Assembly (NCBI GenBank): GCA_036654235.1
Contig: JAVVSK010000022.1
Span: forward strand, 1 to 26,888
Length of the DNA stretch: 26,888 bases
Source of the DNA: JAVVSK01 sp036654235
Lineage (GTDB): Bacteria; Bacillota; Clostridia; Christensenellales; CAG-138
Direction of reading: 5' to 3'
Part shown: in pieces, positions 23,837 to 26,888 of the stretch
Position numbering within the stretch: position 1 is the first letter of the stretch
Layout: every line of letters starts with the position of its first letter
The notes under the pieces: generated by a model
What the model saw: the letters and a program-made list of their open reading frames with translations, nothing else
Databases searched by the model: none
Told to the model about the DNA's origin: nothing
Position numbers and translations under genes: made by a program

Positions 23837-25159
23837 TCACTGATCAGCCGGCTTAACTTCTTTTTCGTCCGCATCGACCATCTTGCAATTATCAATTATT
23901 AATTGAGCGGCCTTTTCACGCTTTTCCTGATAGTATATGTAACTTAGCAAAGTATCCTTAGAGGGCATTGTATCGAAGCTATCGGAGGAAATATTTGCGT
24001 TTTTCAATTCCTTCGCAACTGCCGCTTCTTTTTCTTCATCTGTAAGATCAATATTTTCAAGTTCGACTATCTTTTCGATAACAAGCTTTCCCTTTACCGT
24101 ATCAGTTGCACGTCCACTAAAGTATTCGCGAAGCTTTGCTTTGTCCATATCGGAGCGTTTTAGGAAAGTTTCAAAAGACATTCCGTCTCTTTCCAAATTG
24201 CGTTCAAAGCGATAAAGCTCATCATCTACTTCTTCATCAATAAGCGTTTGCGGAATATCAAGAGAAGATTTGCTTATTATTTTCTCAAGCGCCGAGTTAA
24301 GTATAAAGTCATCGGTCTTGCGCTTGCGATCGGCCTCCAATTTCTCCTTTATACTATTCCTATATTCCTCAAAGGTGTCAAACTCAGATACATCTTTAGC
24401 AAATTCATCATTCGCCTCAGGAAGCTCTATCGCGCGAACCTCATGCAGCTTTATATGGAAGACTGCGTCTTTTCCCTTTAAATCTTCGGCAGGATAATCT
24501 GCCGGGAAAGCAACCGTTATATCGCGCTCCTCATCGGACTTCATACCTATCACCTGGTCTTCAAAACCTGGTATAAACTGGTTAGATCCAAGCTCAAGAG
24601 TCTGATTTTCAGCGGTTCCACCATTAAACAAGACTCCGTCTATAGTTCCGGAATAATCGATTATTACGAGGTCGCCATTTTGCGCTTCGCGTTCGGTTTT
24701 TTCATAGCGCGCAAGCTCCTTTTGCTCTTTCTTTATAGCATCCTCTGTTTCGGCATCCGTAACAGTATACTCGCCTTTTGGGACTTCTATACCCTTATAG
24801 TCGCAAAGCTCAAGGGTCGGCGCAACGTCAACCTCAACCACGAGTACTAGGGGTTGATTTTTCCCTATTTCTTTAAGTTCGGTTATTTCGGGTTTGCCTA
24901 TTATATTAAGTCCAAATTCTGCGGTGGCTTTTTCATATGCTTCCGGGAAAACAAAATCTACCGCGTCATCATATAAAACGCCTTCTCCGTAGACACTTTC
25001 GACCATGCTCCGCGGAGCTTTTCCTTTTCTGAAGCCCGGAATATTAAAATGCTTAGCGTTTTTTAAAAAAGATTTTGTTAACGCATCATTAAACTCATCC
25101 GTGCTCACTGTAATCGTAAACTTCACCCTGCTGTTTTCAAGCTTTTCGTAATCTGCCAT
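23837..25159 (-). CDS. tig: Trigger factor
   Basis: Trigger factor is the ribosome-bound chaperone and peptidyl-prolyl isomerase that meets nascent chains at the exit tunnel. The 440-residue protein has the ribosome-binding loop GFRKGKAP (42-49) and the FKBP domain at about 150-235 (GDLVIIDYSGTIDG and FIPGFEDQVIGM). A helical C-terminal substrate domain follows. The start at 25159 (MADYEK) has TTTGGAGG about 5 nt upstream. A longer reading from 25198 would begin right at the predicted transcription start of the promoter at 25205-25233, so it is rejected. It is the first gene of the operon with clpP and clpX. Confidence 0.95.
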   Translation of the reverse strand: MADYEKLENSRVKFTITVSTDEFNDALTKSFLKNAKHFNIPGFRKGKAPRSMVESVYGEGVLYDDAVDFVFPEAYEKATAEFGLNIIGKPEITELKEIGKNQPLVLVVEVDVAPTLELCDYKGIEVPKGEYTVTDAETEDAIKKEQKELARYEKTEREAQNGDLVIIDYSGTIDGVLFNGGTAENQTLELGSNQFIPGFEDQVIGMKSDEERDITVAFPADYPAEDLKGKDAVFHIKLHEVRAIELPEANDEFAKDVSEFDTFEEYRNSIKEKLEADRKRKTDDFILNSALEKIISKSSLDIPQTLIDEEVDDELYRFERNLERDGMSFETFLKRSDMDKAKLREYFSGRATDTVKGKLVIEKIVELENIDLTDEEKEAAVAKELKNANISSDSFDTMPSKDTLLSYIYYQEKREKAAQLIIDNCKMVDADEKEVKPADQ

Positions 25160-25204
25160 CTTTGCCTCCAAAGTGTTCATAGTGTCGAATGCCGACATTA
25201 TTAA

Positions 25205-25233
25205 ATTATATCACGGTTGATTTATCTTTGCAA
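25205..25233 (-). promoter_or_regulatory. Extended -10 promoter of tig-clpP-clpX
   Basis: On the minus strand TTGCAA (25233-25228) and a perfect TATAAT (25210-25205) with an upstream TG are separated by 17 bp. Initiation is expected near 25198. I saw no CtsR-type operator repeat, so heat-shock control by CtsR is not supported here. Confidence 0.85.
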
Positions 25234-25362
25234 ATATGGGCTTTTGGGGGTTATATTCCAAAGATAGCAATGAATTAGGGCAAGCTAGTTAAATGTTATC
25301 AGTTAACTGCGTCCCTATCAAGGGGAATTATAATATATTTGACACGATAAGGAGTAGCTATC

Positions 25363-26069
25363 ACGAATAAAAATCTTTTGAAAAAGAACTGGTTGGAAGA
25401 AGAAAGCATTTTTCACATAATGGGAGGGGACTTTTCACAGATACATTGAAGATTATGAAGAGACGAATGATCCGGCATGGGATTACAGTGCGATTATTGC
25501 TAAGTATCTAAAGCTTGAACATATTTGCACCCGATCTTGATACGGGGCGGCGGAGAATTTTTTCTATAGATTCACCATCAGTTTAAAAAACAAGCGCGAT
25601 CGAGGCATATCCGCCTAATCTTAGACTATGCGAAAAAGTGCTAATTTCTCTGGGAATAGCTTTTCATATGGCGGAGGCGGAAGGCGTTCTTCCTTTTGAA
25701 AACGATACATTTGATATTGTCTTCCATCGGCACGGCGATTTTAACGTATCAGAATTATATCGAAGTCTAAAACCAAACGGTGTTTTTATCAGTGAGTAGG
25801 TAGGCGCTGAAAACGATAGAACGTTTTCTGAGTTATCCATTCAAATAGGCTTTGATATTCTACAATCGAAAGAAACTTTTAGTCTCATAAGGTTCTATGA
25901 GATTAGAGCTTTAGTATAGTTTGCTAATATTATAAAATAGAAATTTCTTTATTTTAATAGTAGAAAAACGCTTAAGTGAATTGTATTATGCGAAAGAGAT
26001 ATTAACAGGGAAAAGAGCGCATTTGAAAGATAAATACACCGCTTCCTAATTGCCGCTAAAAAGCTGTAA
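25363..26069 (+). pseudogene. Decayed class I SAM-dependent methyltransferase gene
   Basis: Three reading-frame blocks together match a clostridial SAM methyltransferase. Block 1 from 25363 reads NKNLLKKNWLEEESIFHI, but begins with ACG where ATG is expected, 8 nt after AAGGAG. It shifts frame near 25432-25441. Block 2 reads EDYEETNDPAWDYSAIIAKY and stops at 25538. The SAM-binding glycine segment around 25541-25552 is out of frame. Block 3 from 25593 reads AYPPNLRLCEKVL, DTFDIVFHRHGDFNVSELYR and LKPNGVFIS. It has in-frame stops at 25797, 25917, 25938 and 25977, and ends RFLIAAKKL at 26069. TAG at 25917 and 25938 look like former TGG codons. A stretch between ELS and GFDILQ seems deleted. It cannot make a full enzyme. 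The family call rests on memory of relatives. Confidence 0.78.
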
Positions 26070-26365
26070 AACAGCAGTGGAAATTGTGCATAAATTTTCA
26101 TTAAAGTAGGTTTAAGCCGATTTATTGCAGCATCTATATATAGCTTTTAAAAGTCTTATGAAACGCAGATTGTTCGGGAGATTTTTGTTTTATAAGGCAT
26201 CTTAAAATTATTATTAGAAACAATACGCCAATTAAAGACAACTTTGGACGTTATTAGTTATGACAAATTTTGATTATCGGCAATGTTTTTCTCTGTATCA
26301 ATATTGACTGCTGAGCTGATTGGAGATAATTCAAGAGTTGCAAAAATGGGTGATCTTTGCTCATT
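26070..26365. other. AT-rich spacer without a recognisable feature
   Basis: This is about 296 bp between the methyltransferase pseudogene and a small frameshifted gene. I see no open frame with a ribosome-binding site, no strong hairpin and no RNA gene. It is probably degraded coding or neutral sequence. Confidence 0.5.
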
Positions 26366-26634
26366 TTAAATTTTCAACAAAATAGCAACGTGAATATTTC
26401 CAGTTTCTTGATCATCAAACTTTCTATATTTGGCAACTATAATTCCGTTTACTTTGTTAAAAATATCACAGATTATAAGCATAGAATACTTCCGCCCACT
26501 ATGCGCTGCAAATCTTTCCGTATCTTCTAAAAAATAAAAAAACTTGAAAAGACTGCTGTTTGGGCTTGCCATTCTTCTATGTATATCATTTTTCCGAGTT
26601 CATTGCTAAGAGTTAATGCTATTCTAAATTTCAT
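26366..26634 (-). pseudogene. Small unknown gene split by a frameshift at an A/T run
   Basis: On the minus strand an ATG at 26634 opens a frame of 35 codons (MKFRIALTLSNELGKMIYIE and on) that stops at 26527. A second frame covering 26572-26366 continues as YFLEDTERFAAHSGRKYS and ends NIHVAILLKI. The two join naturally if one base is gained or lost in the homopolymer run near 26528-26542 (six and seven A on the plus strand). The joined product would be about 89 residues. I do not recognise the family. Disruption, sequencing error and slippage are all possible. No clear ribosome-binding site precedes 26634. Confidence 0.35.
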
Positions 26635-26697
26635 TTTTGCATTCACTTTGAGCCTTCGTTTAATTCACAAACTGACAATTATATACAAAAATAAGGG

Positions 26698-26726
26698 TTG
26701 ACAACTGAGTTTTTTTTTGCTATACT
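26698..26726 (+). promoter_or_regulatory. Promoter of the tRNA-Pro/tRNA-Glu cluster
   Basis: TTGACA (26698-26703) and TATACT (26721-26726) have a 17-bp spacer containing a T9 run, 29 bp before the first tRNA. Confidence 0.85.
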
Positions 26727-26755
26727 ACCCAAGGTCGCCAAAAGCTGATTGCTTA

Positions 26756-26832
26756 CGGGGTGTAGCGCAGTCCGGTAGCGCACGTGCTTTGGGAGCATGG
26801 GGCCGGGGGTTCAAATCCCTTCACCCCGACCA
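26756..26832 (+). tRNA. tRNA-Pro (anticodon TGG)
   Basis: This 77-nt tRNA forms a full cloverleaf. The acceptor CGGGGTG pairs with CACCCCG, and the anticodon stem CGTGC/GCATG carries the loop TTTGGGA with anticodon TGG at 26790-26792. The T arm is GGGGGTTCAAATCCC-like, and the CCA end is encoded (26830-26832). Confidence 0.95.
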
Positions 26833-26839
26833 TTTGTTT

Positions 26840-26888
26840 GGCCCCTTGGTCAAGTGGCCTAAGACACCGCCCTTTCACGGCGGTAACA
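26840..26888 (+). tRNA. tRNA-Glu (anticodon TTC), cut by the window end
   Basis: The 5' half of a tRNA begins GGCCCCTTGGTCAAGTGG, 7 nt after tRNA-Pro. The anticodon stem CCGCC/GGCGG encloses CTTTCAC with anticodon TTC at 26874-26876. The variable loop, T arm and acceptor 3' strand lie beyond the window. Confidence 0.93.

Noticed and set aside
24248..24497. Two plus-strand open frames antisense to tig
   Set aside because: Their composition mirrors tig codons, they lack start signals, and the same applies to other plus-strand frames opposite aspS, hisS, clpX, murF and folD.
25160..25198. N-terminal extension of trigger factor from the ATG at 25198
   Set aside because: The predicted transcription start lies at about 25198, and a strong ribosome-binding site precedes the ATG at 25159, whose protein start is the family norm.
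25260..26700. Mobile element as the cause of the decayed region
   Set aside because: No transposase fragments, terminal inverted repeats or target duplications were seen; simple gene decay explains the visible blocks.

Overview
This window looks like chromosome from an anaerobic, probably spore-forming member of the Clostridia (Firmicutes). The evidence is gene content and order. It includes a SigH-type sporulation sigma factor, a rpsF-ssb-rpsR operon, cdaA-cdaR, tig-clpP-clpX, a T-box-controlled hisS-aspS operon and a clostridial oxygen-sensitive FAD/Fe-S dehydrogenase cluster. Base composition is low to moderate GC, Shine-Dalgarno sites are strong, and sigma-A-like promoters are easy to read. 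No mobile element, CRISPR array or prophage gene was recognised.

Layout. 1-1320 (+): promoter, hairpin leader, rpsF, ssb, rpsR, terminator. 1465-3352 (-): a cysteine-rich orphan protein, then a small P-loop ATPase translationally coupled to a nitrilase-family amidase. 3585-4211 (-): sigH. 4308-5897 (-): fchA-folD, one-carbon folate genes with their own promoter and terminator. 5959-8902 (-): cdaA-cdaR (c-di-AMP synthesis) followed by a P-loop ATPase where many Firmicutes carry glmM. 8937-12297 (-): five tightly packed genes encoding two flavoproteins and three iron-sulfur proteins, resembling a split HcnABC or multisubunit amino-acid dehydrogenase. 12466-14485 (+): transketolase. 14517-15191 (-): GNAT acetyltransferase. 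15321-17782 (-): ddl-murF for peptidoglycan precursors. 17885-21759 (-): T-box leader, hisS, aspS and a RseC-like membrane protein, joined by 1-nt stop/start overlaps. 21842-25233 (-): tig-clpP-clpX. 25260-26700: a decayed stretch with a methyltransferase pseudogene and a frameshifted small gene. 26698-end (+): promoter, tRNA-Pro(TGG) and the start of tRNA-Glu(TTC).

Most of the window is housekeeping. The points that deserve a second look are these. FolD lacks two of the three residues known to be needed for its cyclohydrolase half, yet is paired with a cyclodeaminase/cyclohydrolase. The T-box specifier reads GACAU, overlapping an Asp and a His codon, in front of an operon encoding both synthetases. 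The five-gene flavin/Fe-S dehydrogenase has an unknown substrate. The c-di-AMP operon has its usual third gene replaced. I did not find a clearly new defence or mobile system here.
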